NCBI GenBank assembly: GCA_003598085.1
Contig: QZKU01000054.1
Coordinates: forward strand, 1-29,689
Origin: Candidatus Abyssobacteria bacterium SURF_5
GTDB taxonomy: Bacteria > Abyssobacteria > SURF-5
Direction: 5' to 3'
Length of the DNA stretch: 29,689 nucleotides
In this document: positions 1 through 7,768 of the stretch, piece after piece
How the letters are laid out: each line of letters starts with the position of its first letter
How positions within the stretch are numbered: position 1 is the stretch's first letter
Position numbers and translations under genes: made by a program
The notes under the pieces: model-generated
Told to the model about the DNA's origin: nothing
Database searches by the model: none
Seen by the model: only the letters and a program-made list of their open reading frames with translations

Positions 1-18
1 ACTACATTTCGACTTCCG

Positions 19-54
19 GAAAATCGAACCCCCAAAAAATAAGGGGTTTTTGCA
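19..54 (+). terminator. weak hairpin plus T-run, possible terminator
   Basis: The arms AACCCC (28-33) and GGGGTT (44-49) can pair over a 10-base A-rich loop and run directly into TTTTT. This is a short intrinsic-terminator-like structure for a gene left of the window. The stem has only six pairs, so it is weak. It lies in the frame of the CBS fragment that follows, which argues that this part is not coding. Confidence 0.35.
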
Positions 55-89
55 GATTTTTGACCAAACCCAAGCCCAAAGTGTCCAAA

Positions 90-209
90 ATGAGTTTGAT
101 GTACGACCGGAGCATCCACCGCATCCCGGTTTTGCGAGATGGGAAAGTCGTCGGACTCGTGACCGCAATGGACGTGGTGCGAATGGTGGCGGACGGCAAG
201 CAGGAATAA
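90..209 (+). pseudogene. C-terminal fragment of a CBS-domain protein
   Basis: The 39-residue frame from ATG 90 to TAA 207-209 contains SIHRIPVLRDGKVVGLVTAMD followed by VVR. This is the classic second half of a CBS domain: a beta strand, the (I/L)PV..dG.xvGivT turn and the terminal helix. CBS domains normally occur in pairs and bind adenosyl ligands. Reading the same frame upstream (3-89) gives a Lys/Pro-rich stretch with no CBS character, and that stretch also holds a terminator-like hairpin. The frame stays open to the window edge, so a longer gene cannot be excluded. The likeliest reading is a truncated or decayed copy. A free-standing 39-residue protein seems unlikely, and no clear ribosome site precedes ATG 90. 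Confidence 0.45.
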
Positions 210-231
210 GCGCCGCGTCCGTTGTCTCAGT

Positions 232-675
232 TCAAGAGTGTGAGCGCGCTTTCTGTTTGGCGGGCTTCGCGTCGACATCCGGCTCGATGGCAGGGAAGAG
301 GGCCCGCATGAGCCGCCGGTTTCCAAGTTTCGATGCGACCTGTCTATCGGCGGCATTGCGGCATGCGACGGAGCAGACGCGCAGGTCGAGCGTATTCATG
401 CAGTAGCCGGGACAGTTTTCGTGTCCGGTGCACAAGTGTGCCGAGCATGGTTCCTCGCGGAGGTCGGCGAAGTCGGAGGCGCGCACAGCCAGGAATCCGC
501 CGCACCCTTTCGCCCGATGCTGAAACAGGAAGTGGTTATATGTTCCGTTGATGAAATCCGGCTGATAACCGGCTATTTTCACTGACTTGTCTTGAAGGAA
601 TTCGTTCCTTGTCTTCCATTTTCTTCCGCAATCGCAGGTCTTGAACAGGAATTCTGCCTTCTTTCTTTTCGGCAT
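232..675 (-). CDS. cysteine-rich small protein, probable metal binding
   Basis: This 147-residue protein has a good start: AGGAG lies 10 bases before the ATG at 675. I do not recognise the family. It carries nine cysteines arranged as CDCG (14-17), KGCGG (near 58), then a cluster C-x4-C-x5-C-x3-C-x7-C-x3-C between about 78 and 104, with nearby histidines. This looks like one or two zinc or Fe-S binding sites. The ends are basic (MPKRKK... and ...AKQKARSHS), which would fit nucleic-acid contact. No signal peptide or membrane segment is visible. It lies about 45 bases downstream of the acyl-CoA synthetase gene on the same strand and may be co-transcribed with it. Confidence 0.7.
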   Translation of the reverse strand: MPKRKKAEFLFKTCDCGRKWKTRNEFLQDKSVKIAGYQPDFINGTYNHFLFQHRAKGCGGFLAVRASDFADLREEPCSAHLCTGHENCPGYCMNTLDLRVCSVACRNAADRQVASKLGNRRLMRALFPAIEPDVDAKPAKQKARSHS

Positions 676-720
676 TGATGTTTCGCTCCTCTCTGACGCG
701 TGTGCGGCGGCCGGCCGCTT

Positions 721-2277
721 TTATGATGTCTCCTTTTTCCGTCGCCCGAGCACCTGGTTTCGCAACTCGCGTTTCAGGATTTTGCCTGTCGGCGTTGTCG
801 GCAGCGTCTCTCTGAACTCGACGGCCCGCGGCGCCTTGTATTTTGCTATTCGTTCCCTGCAGAAATCGATGATTTCTTTCTCGGTTACGGTCTGGCCCTC
901 CTTCAGGACGACGTATGCTTTGGCGATCTCGCCCTTGATCTCGTCGGGCACGCCGATGACTGTCGCCATCGCAACCGCAGGATGTTTATACAGCACATTC
1001 TCGATTTCGGCCGGATAAATGTTATATCCGCCGGTGATGATGAGGTCCTTCTTTCGATCCACCACATAGAGGTAGCCGTCGGAATCGAAGTTGCCCATGT
1101 CGCCGGTGTGAAGCCAGCCGTTGCGCATGGTCTCGGCCGTCGCCTTCTGATTGTTGTAGTATCCCTTCATCACGTTCTTGCCGCGGATAATGATTTCGCC
1201 CACTTCTCCCACCGGCATGTCCCGATCCTTCTCGTCGACCACGCGCACCTCACAACGGATCGGCACGCCGACTGATCCCGGTTTCCGCTGACCGTCGATC
1301 GGATTCGAGGTCACGAGCGCGGTCGCCTCCGTCAAGCCGTATCCTTCCGTGATGATTGCGCCGGTCCGCTCCTCGAAGCGCCTGAGCAGCGAAAGCGATA
1401 GTGGGGCCGACGAGCAAAAGCAGATGCGCAGCGAACTGAGATCGTAATTATCGATTTCGGGGTCGTTCAAAAGAAGCGCGAACATTGTCGGGACGCCGGA
1501 GAACGAGTTCGCTTTGTAGCGCGCGATGTTTTCAAGCACCATCTGCGGAACGAAAAATTCCATGAGCACGCTCGGCACTCCGCCGTACAGAGCCGCCATG
1601 ACACAGATCTGAGCCAACAGGTGGAACAGGGGAAGACCCGGCACCAGCAGCACGTCCTCGGAAGTTGTTTTCAAGAGAATATTGGCTGACTCGTAATTGT
1701 GCAGAAGGTTGTTGTGGGTCAGCATCGCTCCCTTCGGCCTGCCGGTTGTTCCCGATGTATAGATGATGCAGGCGACCGAGTCGGGATCGAACTCGCGCGT
1801 GTGAAATTCGTCGGCAGCCCTCTCCACGAGTGGCGGCAGCACCGTCACGCCGGCAGGCGGGTTATCATCCAGGTAGAGGATATGCTCGATCGTCTCCAAT
1901 TGATCCTTAATCGGCTCGATCACCGGGTACAGGTATTCGGTCGTGATAATCATTTTCGCGCGGGCGTCGTCAATGATGTACTTGGCCTCGTCCGCCTTGA
2001 GCATGACGCTGAGCGAGACCATCATTGCGCCGATCTTGATCAGGCCGAAATAGGAATACAGGAATTCGAGGCGGTTCGGGCAGAAGATGCAGACGCGGTC
2101 GCCCGGTCCCACCCCGAGTTGACTGAGAACGTTTGCGTAGCGGTTCGACAGCCTGTTCAACTCGGAGAAGGTAACCACCTCGTCGCGGAAATAGAGAGCC
2201 GGTTTCGTGGGAGCCTCCATAGCCCAATACTCGAGCATCTGCCCAACTGTCGTTATGCTGGTGGGTAGTTTCTGCAT
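721..2277 (-). CDS. AMP-forming acyl-CoA synthetase (fatty-acid-CoA ligase family)
   Basis: A 518-residue adenylate-forming enzyme that would activate a carboxylic acid, probably a medium- or long-chain fatty acid, to its CoA thioester through an acyl-AMP. The phosphate-binding loop YTSGTTGRPKG is at about 173-183. Further on are EGYGLTE, the hinge/ATP motif GWLHTGDMG, DRKKDLIITGGYNIYPAEIE, and the C-terminal catalytic lysine in PTGKILKREL. Length and motif order are typical. I chose ATG 2277, not the upstream in-frame start at 2319, because GAGGTGA sits five bases before it and the longer form would overlap the preceding gene. It follows the GalT-like gene by four bases, so the two form an operon. 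The substrate cannot be read from sequence. Confidence 0.93.
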   Translation of the reverse strand: MQKLPTSITTVGQMLEYWAMEAPTKPALYFRDEVVTFSELNRLSNRYANVLSQLGVGPGDRVCIFCPNRLEFLYSYFGLIKIGAMMVSLSVMLKADEAKYIIDDARAKMIITTEYLYPVIEPIKDQLETIEHILYLDDNPPAGVTVLPPLVERAADEFHTREFDPDSVACIIYTSGTTGRPKGAMLTHNNLLHNYESANILLKTTSEDVLLVPGLPLFHLLAQICVMAALYGGVPSVLMEFFVPQMVLENIARYKANSFSGVPTMFALLLNDPEIDNYDLSSLRICFCSSAPLSLSLLRRFEERTGAIITEGYGLTEATALVTSNPIDGQRKPGSVGVPIRCEVRVVDEKDRDMPVGEVGEIIIRGKNVMKGYYNNQKATAETMRNGWLHTGDMGNFDSDGYLYVVDRKKDLIITGGYNIYPAEIENVLYKHPAVAMATVIGVPDEIKGEIAKAYVVLKEGQTVTEKEIIDFCRERIAKYKAPRAVEFRETLPTTPTGKILKRELRNQVLGRRKKETS

Positions 2278-2281
2278 TGTA

Positions 2282-3316
2282 TCACCTCGATTCGTTAAAG
2301 AAAGCGCGGGCCTCGGCACAGATATCTTCAGGTTTGAAAATTGAGAGTACCTCGTTATGCAGCGTATTGAAGTAGTTGATATCGCTTGTATTCATTGGCG
2401 GCAGCAACACGCGCGGAATCAGTTTCGCGTAAACCTTGAAATGGTCCTCGCCGAAGCCGGAATAAATCGCCATGTTAAAGCTGTAGAAGCCCCTGCTGTC
2501 GAGAAATTTCATCGCGGCGGACAATCCCCGCGAAAAATCAAGCCAATCGGAATCCGTGATGTCCATGATGGAAACCGCCCTCTCAAAAACGGCCATAATG
2601 TCGATGAATCCTTTGGGCGAGAAACTGGTGAGCCAACTGACCGAGCCCGTTCTTGCAAGAAACCGTTGGCCCAGCCTCGCTTCTTCCTCGATCAGGTCCA
2701 ACCAGTAGCTGCTGCCGTTGCGCCTCGCGTACTCGGCGCTCGCTTCATGCACCGCCGCGTGGTAATTAGTGCCCGATTCGCCCGCAATCACCTGCAGGTG
2801 GGGGTGAATGATCGACCCGCCCGCAAGCGGCATGTAATTCCAATTGATTGAATTGAACAGGCGCGCGACCTTCACCGCCTGATTCGAGGCCGCCAGGAAG
2901 TCCTGAGAGACGCAAAAGCCATCACGCAAGAGCTCGGGCGAAAAATCAGTCAGCGGCTTGAAATGCTCCTCCGAAAAGATCGCAACCGCACTGTACGTGT
3001 CATACGGAAACATGTTCGGGAAAATCACGGCGCTGCCCCGCTTGATGCGTTCAGCGCCGGTGATATCGGGAGGGAACTTCGGAGTGACCATCTCCAGCAT
3101 CTGCGGGCAGAACGGGCATCCGAATTCGAGCGAGCGCTCGACAACCTCTTTCAGGTCGGGCTTCGGGAGCACCCTGATCGGGAAAAACAGCACCCGCGAG
3201 GTCTGACCGGTCAGCGGGTCCACCCGTATCTCGGTCGGGCGCTCGTTCTCTTGGAATCCCATGGATGGATCAAGAAACCTGGTGACTCTCACGTACTTCT
3301 TGAATTCTATTGTCAT
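2282..3316 (-). CDS. GalT/HIT-superfamily nucleotidyltransferase-like protein
   Basis: A 344-residue protein with the galactose-1-phosphate uridylyltransferase fold. It has a CPFC pair (about 67-70) in the position of the GalT zinc site and the catalytic HPHLQ motif (His171-Pro-His173-Leu-Gln175) matching HPHGQ, where the middle histidine is the nucleotidylated nucleophile. A later HF.VY stretch also resembles the C-terminal HIT half. The substrate is unknown, and coupling to an acyl-CoA ligase rather than to galactose genes is odd. The start at 3316 (MTIEFKK) is preferred over 3379. The predicted -10 box overlaps the 3379 ATG, which would therefore lie outside the transcript. It may transfer a nucleotide between sugar phosphates or another phosphorylated substrate, but this is not established. 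Confidence 0.75.
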   Translation of the reverse strand: MTIEFKKYVRVTRFLDPSMGFQENERPTEIRVDPLTGQTSRVLFFPIRVLPKPDLKEVVERSLEFGCPFCPQMLEMVTPKFPPDITGAERIKRGSAVIFPNMFPYDTYSAVAIFSEEHFKPLTDFSPELLRDGFCVSQDFLAASNQAVKVARLFNSINWNYMPLAGGSIIHPHLQVIAGESGTNYHAAVHEASAEYARRNGSSYWLDLIEEEARLGQRFLARTGSVSWLTSFSPKGFIDIMAVFERAVSIMDITDSDWLDFSRGLSAAMKFLDSRGFYSFNMAIYSGFGEDHFKVYAKLIPRVLLPPMNTSDINYFNTLHNEVLSIFKPEDICAEARAFFNESR

Positions 3317-3370
3317 GGCGCACGTGTTCCTGTTGTTGATCCAAATTATCGCGATCCAGGTGCGGCCTCT

Positions 3371-3399
3371 ACTGTACATCCTGATTCCGGATTTTTCAA
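3371..3399 (-). promoter_or_regulatory. sigma-70-type promoter for the GalT-like/acyl-CoA ligase pair
   Basis: On the minus strand, TTGAAA (3399-3394) and TACAGT (3376-3371) are separated by 17 bases. Transcription would start near 3364, leaving a leader of about 48 bases to ATG 3316. It is divergent from the sdh promoter about 40 bases away. Confidence 0.55.
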
Positions 3400-3437
3400 G
3401 CGGGTCAAAAGACGGAGTCGTCAGCTTATCATGTTAC

Positions 3438-3466
3438 TTGACAAACCAATTGCTGTTTGGTATGTT
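3438..3466 (+). promoter_or_regulatory. strong sigma-70-type promoter of the sdh operon with inverted repeat
   Basis: TTGACA (3438-3443), a 17-base spacer and TATGTT (3461-3466) form a near-consensus promoter, with predicted transcription start near 3473 and a leader of about 55 bases. The spacer holds an inverted repeat CAAAC (3442-3446)/GTTTG (3455-3459) overlapping the -35 box, which could be a repressor operator. The repeat is short, so the operator idea is tentative. Confidence 0.65.
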
Positions 3467-3527
3467 AATTGAGACATTCTCAATTTCCCGCTTTATATTA
3501 CCCCGTTTTCGCATCGAGGAGAAGCTG

Positions 3528-3866
3528 ATGGCTGCCCAGCGCGGGCTTTGGGGCTGGCTTTTTCAAAGAGTTACTGGAGTTTACCTCGTCTTCGGGTTGA
3601 TAGTTCACGTCATCGTCACCCATTTCGTCACTCGAAGTGTCACGTTCGAGTGGGTTTCGGAACGGCTGCATAGCGGCTGGTGGCTCGCGTTCGATCTATC
3701 CCTTCTGTTTGTCTCCTTCTACCATGGATTCAATGGACTATGGGGCATTGTCCTTGATTTCAATCCATCGAGGAAGTGGAGGGTCGGCATCGGCTGGGGA
3801 TTGTTTGCTCTTGCCGTCGGCTGGGTCGTCTACGGCATATTCGTGCTGATTCCATTCGTCCAATAG
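3528..3866 (+). CDS. sdhD: succinate dehydrogenase/fumarate reductase membrane anchor (SdhD-like)
   Basis: A 112-residue protein with three hydrophobic segments (about 15-35, 50-75 and 85-110). The QRVTGVYLVFGLIVH segment and the FYHGFNGLWGIVLDF segment match the SdhD pattern, in which a histidine in the middle helix can ligate heme b and nearby residues help form the quinone site. ATG 3528 is chosen because GAGGAG lies seven bases upstream. The open frame continues to 3261, but that stretch crosses the promoter. This is the first gene of the operon, and the next gene starts 11 bases after its stop. Assignment as SdhD rather than SdhC rests on motif resemblance only. Confidence 0.85.
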   Translation: MAAQRGLWGWLFQRVTGVYLVFGLIVHVIVTHFVTRSVTFEWVSERLHSGWWLAFDLSLLFVSFYHGFNGLWGIVLDFNPSRKWRVGIGWGLFALAVGWVVYGIFVLIPFVQ

Positions 3867-3877
3867 GGGGCCCTGTT

Positions 3878-4249
3878 GTGAAGTGGATGAAAGATTTTTT
3901 TCTTAACCGGCATGAAGGGCAGCCGTCCTTCGGGCTCCATCGATTGACGGGGATTCTGATGGCTGTGTATCTGATTCCCCACGTTTTCGTGAACAGTTTC
4001 GCGCTGTTGTACGGCGCCGAGGGTTACAATAAGGCGACCGAGGCGGCGCAGCGGCTGCACTGGCTTGAAATACTCATCATCCTTGGCGTCGCTTTCCACA
4101 TGTTCAACGGCATCCGCATCACGTGGGTGGATTTTTTTCGGGCGACGCGCGCCCGCCGGCAGCTCTTTTACGTCGCCGGCGCGCTCACGATGCTTGCGCT
4201 TCTGTACAGTCTGTACGTCTACATCCCGCGGATGTTTTTCGAGCACTGA
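3878..4249 (+). CDS. sdhC: succinate dehydrogenase cytochrome b subunit (SdhC-like)
   Basis: A 123-residue membrane subunit with three transmembrane helices. It has the SdhC signature SFGLHRLTGI near the first helix (compare HRxSG in SdhC), a histidine-rich helix (LIPHVFVNSF), and FHMFNGIRITWVDFF, which parallels the heme- and quinone-site helix of SdhC. GTG 3878 is the likely start, since GGGGG lies seven bases before it; ATG 3887 is the alternative. With the preceding gene it gives a two-subunit anchor, so the complex should be integral and quinone-reactive. A heme content of one or two cannot be decided by eye. Confidence 0.87.
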   Translation: MKWMKDFFLNRHEGQPSFGLHRLTGILMAVYLIPHVFVNSFALLYGAEGYNKATEAAQRLHWLEILIILGVAFHMFNGIRITWVDFFRATRARRQLFYVAGALTMLALLYSLYVYIPRMFFEH

Positions 4250-4318
4250 TACGCGAGCGGAATATCCGAATTTTCGCTGAGCGTGGGTGATCATTCGGGC
4301 AAATTTCAGGATCATGGG

Positions 4319-6046
4319 ATGCAATATCATGATGTCGTTGTAGTCGGCGGCGGGTTGGCTGGTTTGCGCGCTGCGCTCGAGGTGAACATGCACAACCTGC
4401 GCGTCGCCATTCTCTCGAAAGTCTACCCGATCCGGTCCCATTCGGTGGCCGCACAAGGGGGCATCAACGCCCCGCTCGGCAACCATCCCCGCGGAGCGCA
4501 CGACTCGTGGGAGCGGCACGCCTTCGATACCGTCAAGGGGAGCGATTACCTTGCGGATCAGGATGCCGCCGTCAGAATGGCGAAGGATGCCGCCGAGAGA
4601 ATCATCGAGATGGAACATTGGGGGTGTCCGTTCAGCCGCACGCCGAACGGAAAGATTGCGCAGCGTCCATTCGGGGGCGCCGGTTTTCCGCGAACCTGTT
4701 TCGCGGCCGACAAGACGGGCCACATGCTGATTCACACGCTGTTCGAGCAAATAGTGAAGTACGAGCAGGCGGCCGAGCGAGGCGAACTGAAGATTTACAA
4801 CGAGTGGCTGGTTACTTCACTCGTAATCGAAGGTGGTGTCTGCCGCGGCGTCATCGCGCTGGAACTAGCCACGGGCAAGCTCGAGGCGTTCAAGGCCGAT
4901 GCCGTTTTGTTCGCGACCGGCGGTTGCGGGCGCCTGTATACTAATTCGACGAATGCAATGATCAATACGGGCATGGGGATGGCGGTGCCTTTCTGGGCGG
5001 GGATTCCGCTGAAAGACATGGAGTTTATCCAATTCCATCCGACGACGCTGTACGGCTCGAACATCCTCATGACCGAAGGCTGCCGCGGCGAAGGCGGTTA
5101 TCTGACGAATAAGAGAAACGAGCGCTTCCTTGCCAACTATCCCGACAGCCGCAAGGGCATGGAGGTCGCTCCGCGCGATATCGTGTCGAGAAACATCACC
5201 ACCGAAATCCTCGAGGGACGCGCATTCGAGAACGCGTACGTCAATCTCGATCTTCGACATCTTGGTGAAGAACGGATTGCCGCGCGACTGCCGGCCATTC
5301 GCGAAATCTGCCGCAAATTCCTCGGCATCGATCCCGTTCATGAGCCGATACCGGTGCAGCCGGGCCAGCACTACACCATGGGCGGCATCGACGTCAACTC
5401 CGACGGCGCCTCCCCAGCCAAAGGATTCTATGCTGCGGGCGAGGCCTCATGTGTGAGCGTCCATGGAGCGAACCGACTCGGCGGCAACTCGCTGCTGGAG
5501 ACGATCGTTTTTGGCAAGATCGCCGGCGAGCACATGAGCAACTACGTTTTTGGAAAGACCGACCTTGGCGCCGGCGACAAGACGCTGGAAGATGCGCTTG
5601 CGCAGGAAGAAAAGAAGCTGAAGGCGCTGATGAATTCCGACGGGGGCGAGAATCCATCGAACCTGAAAGAAGAGATGCAACGGATGATGACCGACAAGGT
5701 CGGCATCTTTCGGACGAAGGAAAGTCTTTCCGACGCGCAAAGGAAGATCAGGGAACTGAGGGACCGTTATAAGAAGGTGCGCTTGCGGTACACGGGCGGG
5801 CCGTACAATTATGATCTTGCCTCAACCATCGAGTTGAAGGGGAGCATTGATGTTGCCGAAACTGTGATTGTCGGCGCGCTCGCGCGAGAGGAGAGCCGCG
5901 GATCGCAATTCCGGCGCGATTTCCCGGCGCGCAACGACGAAAAATTCCTCCAACATACGCTTGCCTATTTTACTCCTGAGGGGCCCCGGTTGGATTACAA
6001 GGACGTCACGCTTGGCTATTGGGAGCCGAAGGAAAGGAAGTATTAG
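4319..6046 (+). CDS. sdhA: succinate dehydrogenase/fumarate reductase flavoprotein
   Basis: A 575-residue flavoprotein interconverting succinate and fumarate at the inner face of the membrane. The dinucleotide fold DVVVVGGGLAGLRAALE starts at residue 5. His41 in RSHSVAAQGG is the usual covalent FAD attachment site. HPTTLYGSNILMTEGCRGEGG is the dicarboxylate-binding and capping region. HYTMGGIDVN and ANRLGGNSLLE complete the active site and FAD domain. A C-terminal helical domain follows. I chose ATG 4319 because AGGA lies about eight bases upstream and the FAD fold follows at once; GTG 4283 would add 12 residues without family support. Direction of catalysis in the cell is not visible from sequence. 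Confidence 0.96.
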   Translation: MQYHDVVVVGGGLAGLRAALEVNMHNLRVAILSKVYPIRSHSVAAQGGINAPLGNHPRGAHDSWERHAFDTVKGSDYLADQDAAVRMAKDAAERIIEMEHWGCPFSRTPNGKIAQRPFGGAGFPRTCFAADKTGHMLIHTLFEQIVKYEQAAERGELKIYNEWLVTSLVIEGGVCRGVIALELATGKLEAFKADAVLFATGGCGRLYTNSTNAMINTGMGMAVPFWAGIPLKDMEFIQFHPTTLYGSNILMTEGCRGEGGYLTNKRNERFLANYPDSRKGMEVAPRDIVSRNITTEILEGRAFENAYVNLDLRHLGEERIAARLPAIREICRKFLGIDPVHEPIPVQPGQHYTMGGIDVNSDGASPAKGFYAAGEASCVSVHGANRLGGNSLLETIVFGKIAGEHMSNYVFGKTDLGAGDKTLEDALAQEEKKLKALMNSDGGENPSNLKEEMQRMMTDKVGIFRTKESLSDAQRKIRELRDRYKKVRLRYTGGPYNYDLASTIELKGSIDVAETVIVGALAREESRGSQFRRDFPARNDEKFLQHTLAYFTPEGPRLDYKDVTLGYWEPKERKY

Positions 6047-6146
6047 AGACGGCGCGGGCGGCCGTTCCCGAAAGAATAACGAGAACCTTGGATTGACGGC
6101 GAGCAGCACAGCGCTGGTTCCTCTGTATTAACAAGGAAGAGAAAAA

Positions 6147-6866
6147 GTGGCGGATTTAACGTTTAAAATCTTCAGGTTTGATCCGGCGAACGACGCCGGC
6201 CCCCGGTTCGATACGTACACAGTCCCCGCGTTCAAAAAGGGACTGACGGTGCTGGAGTCGTTGTACTACATCCAGGACAAACTGGACGGCTCGCTCGCCT
6301 TTCGCGCTTCGTGCCGCGAGGGTATCTGCGGCTCGTGCGCCATGCATATCAACGGCAAGTATCGGCTCGCGTGCGAAACGCAGGTGGCTGACTTGAAATC
6401 CGATTCGATAACGATTCGCCCGCTCGGGCATCTGAAGGTGCTGCGCGATCTCGTTGTGGATATGGAGCCGTTCTTCGCGAAGTACAAGTATATAAAGCCT
6501 TTCCTGATGCCGGGTGATGACGCGCCGCCCGACCGCGAGCGCCCGCAGACGGAGGGCCAGCATTCAAAAATGATCCCGTCGATTGATTGCATTCTCTGCG
6601 CCTGCTGTCATTCCTCGTGCACCGTGACCGCAACCGACCCTGAATACCTGGGGCCGGCCGCACTGCTGTGGGCTGACCGCTTCGTGCTCGATTCGCGCGA
6701 CAATGCGCTCAAGGAGCGCCTGCGTCTGGTCGACCAGCTTCACGGCATCTGGCGCTGTCATACCATTTTTTCGTGTCAGGAGGTCTGCCCGAAAGACCTC
6801 GATCCGACCGGCGCAATCGCCGACCTCAAGCGCAAAGCCATCCGCCACCGCTTCCTCGGCCGCTAG
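6147..6866 (+). CDS. sdhB: succinate dehydrogenase/fumarate reductase iron-sulfur protein
   Basis: A 239-residue protein that passes electrons from the flavin to the quinone site. Cys56, 61, 64 and 76 (CREGICGSC...C) bind the [2Fe-2S] cluster. CILCACCHSSC (148-158) and C204...C210...C214P ligate the [4Fe-4S] and [3Fe-4S] clusters. The residue after Cys158 is Thr instead of the common Pro. The start is GTG 6147, with AAGGAAGAG seven bases upstream. It lies 100 bases after sdhA, a larger gap than elsewhere in the operon, but no terminator is visible in it. The gene order anchor-anchor-flavoprotein-Fe-S matches standard sdh operons. Confidence 0.96.
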   Translation: MADLTFKIFRFDPANDAGPRFDTYTVPAFKKGLTVLESLYYIQDKLDGSLAFRASCREGICGSCAMHINGKYRLACETQVADLKSDSITIRPLGHLKVLRDLVVDMEPFFAKYKYIKPFLMPGDDAPPDRERPQTEGQHSKMIPSIDCILCACCHSSCTVTATDPEYLGPAALLWADRFVLDSRDNALKERLRLVDQLHGIWRCHTIFSCQEVCPKDLDPTGAIADLKRKAIRHRFLGR

Positions 6867-7018
6867 GAAAATTCCTTTCGACAGCCGTCCGATTCTTTTG
6901 CGACTGCGGGCGCAAAGATCAATTGCTGTGATCAAATTTCCAGTTCGCTTTTCTTCGTTCAGGCATCCGGTGTTGACTGTGGATTAGGCGGGGAGCGGGT
7001 TTGAATTCTCCCTGACGG

Positions 7019-7768
7019 CTACACCAGATGAATTCCGAAGAGCAGGAGGAGGGTGAGGCTGCCAACGGCAAGGGCCAGCCAATCCCTCTGTTTCATGCAT
7101 ACCTGCAGATAGAAGGTTCGCTTTCCGCGGGCGCCGAACCCGCGCGCCTCGAGCGCCATCGCCATCAAATTCGCGTTGCGGATCGACACAAGAAAAATGG
7201 GCGCCATGAGGGGAATATAGTTCTTCATCCGCTGCCAGAGGGGGCCCTTCCGAAGTTCAAGTCCACGGCTCTTCTGAGCCTCGGCGACTGTCAGGCCGGT
7301 TTGCGCGAAAGTGGGAACCAGCCGGAGCGCCAGCGAAAAAGCGAAACATGCCACATACGGCGCCCCGAGCCTGACGAGGCCGGCGGTTATCTCTTCGTTT
7401 CGGGTGGTTACCAGGAAGATCATGCCCGCAATCAGGATTCCGGCGATCTTGACCGCCGCCAATACGCCGTGCATGAACGAATCGCGCCTGATGAAGAGCC
7501 ACAGGATATCTTCACCGCGCGGAATCATGATCCAGAGGATGATGGTGAATATGGTGATGACGATAATGAAGTTTCGCAGCCGCCTGATCGCATCCCATGC
7601 GCGCGCAAGCGAGGCATGGACCGCGATCAATGCAAACGAGCCAAGCGCCGAGGGGAGCAAGGAAGGGATCAGCATGATAAAGAAAGCGGCTATGAGGAGG
7701 AACAATTTGACTCGCGGGTCGAGTCGATGGATTATGGTCTCCCTTTCTTCGTACAGGTACGGGTTCAT
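7019..7768 (-). CDS. ecfT: ECF transporter transmembrane (T) component
   Basis: A 249-residue CbiQ/EcfT-family membrane protein that couples the ATPases to a substrate-binding S component. The start region RETIIHRLDPRVKLFLLI is typical of the family (the ...DPR.K motif before the first helix). Four to five hydrophobic helices follow. The conserved cytoplasmic coupling region includes EAQKSRGLELRKGP and MALEARGFGARGKR, the two short Ala-Arg-Gly motifs that contact the ATPases. ATG 7768 overlaps the stop of the ATPase gene as ATGA, so translation is coupled, and GAAGGAA precedes it. This is the last gene of the operon; no clear terminator follows. Confidence 0.93.
   Translation of the reverse strand: MNPYLYEERETIIHRLDPRVKLFLLIAAFFIMLIPSLLPSALGSFALIAVHASLARAWDAIRRLRNFIIVITIFTIILWIMIPRGEDILWLFIRRDSFMHGVLAAVKIAGILIAGMIFLVTTRNEEITAGLVRLGAPYVACFAFSLALRLVPTFAQTGLTVAEAQKSRGLELRKGPLWQRMKNYIPLMAPIFLVSIRNANLMAMALEARGFGARGKRTFYLQVCMKQRDWLALAVGSLTLLLLFGIHLV

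Noticed and set aside
3830-4750. 306-residue minus-strand frame across sdhC and sdhA
   Set aside because: It overlaps two unmistakable sdh genes and has no recognisable domain.
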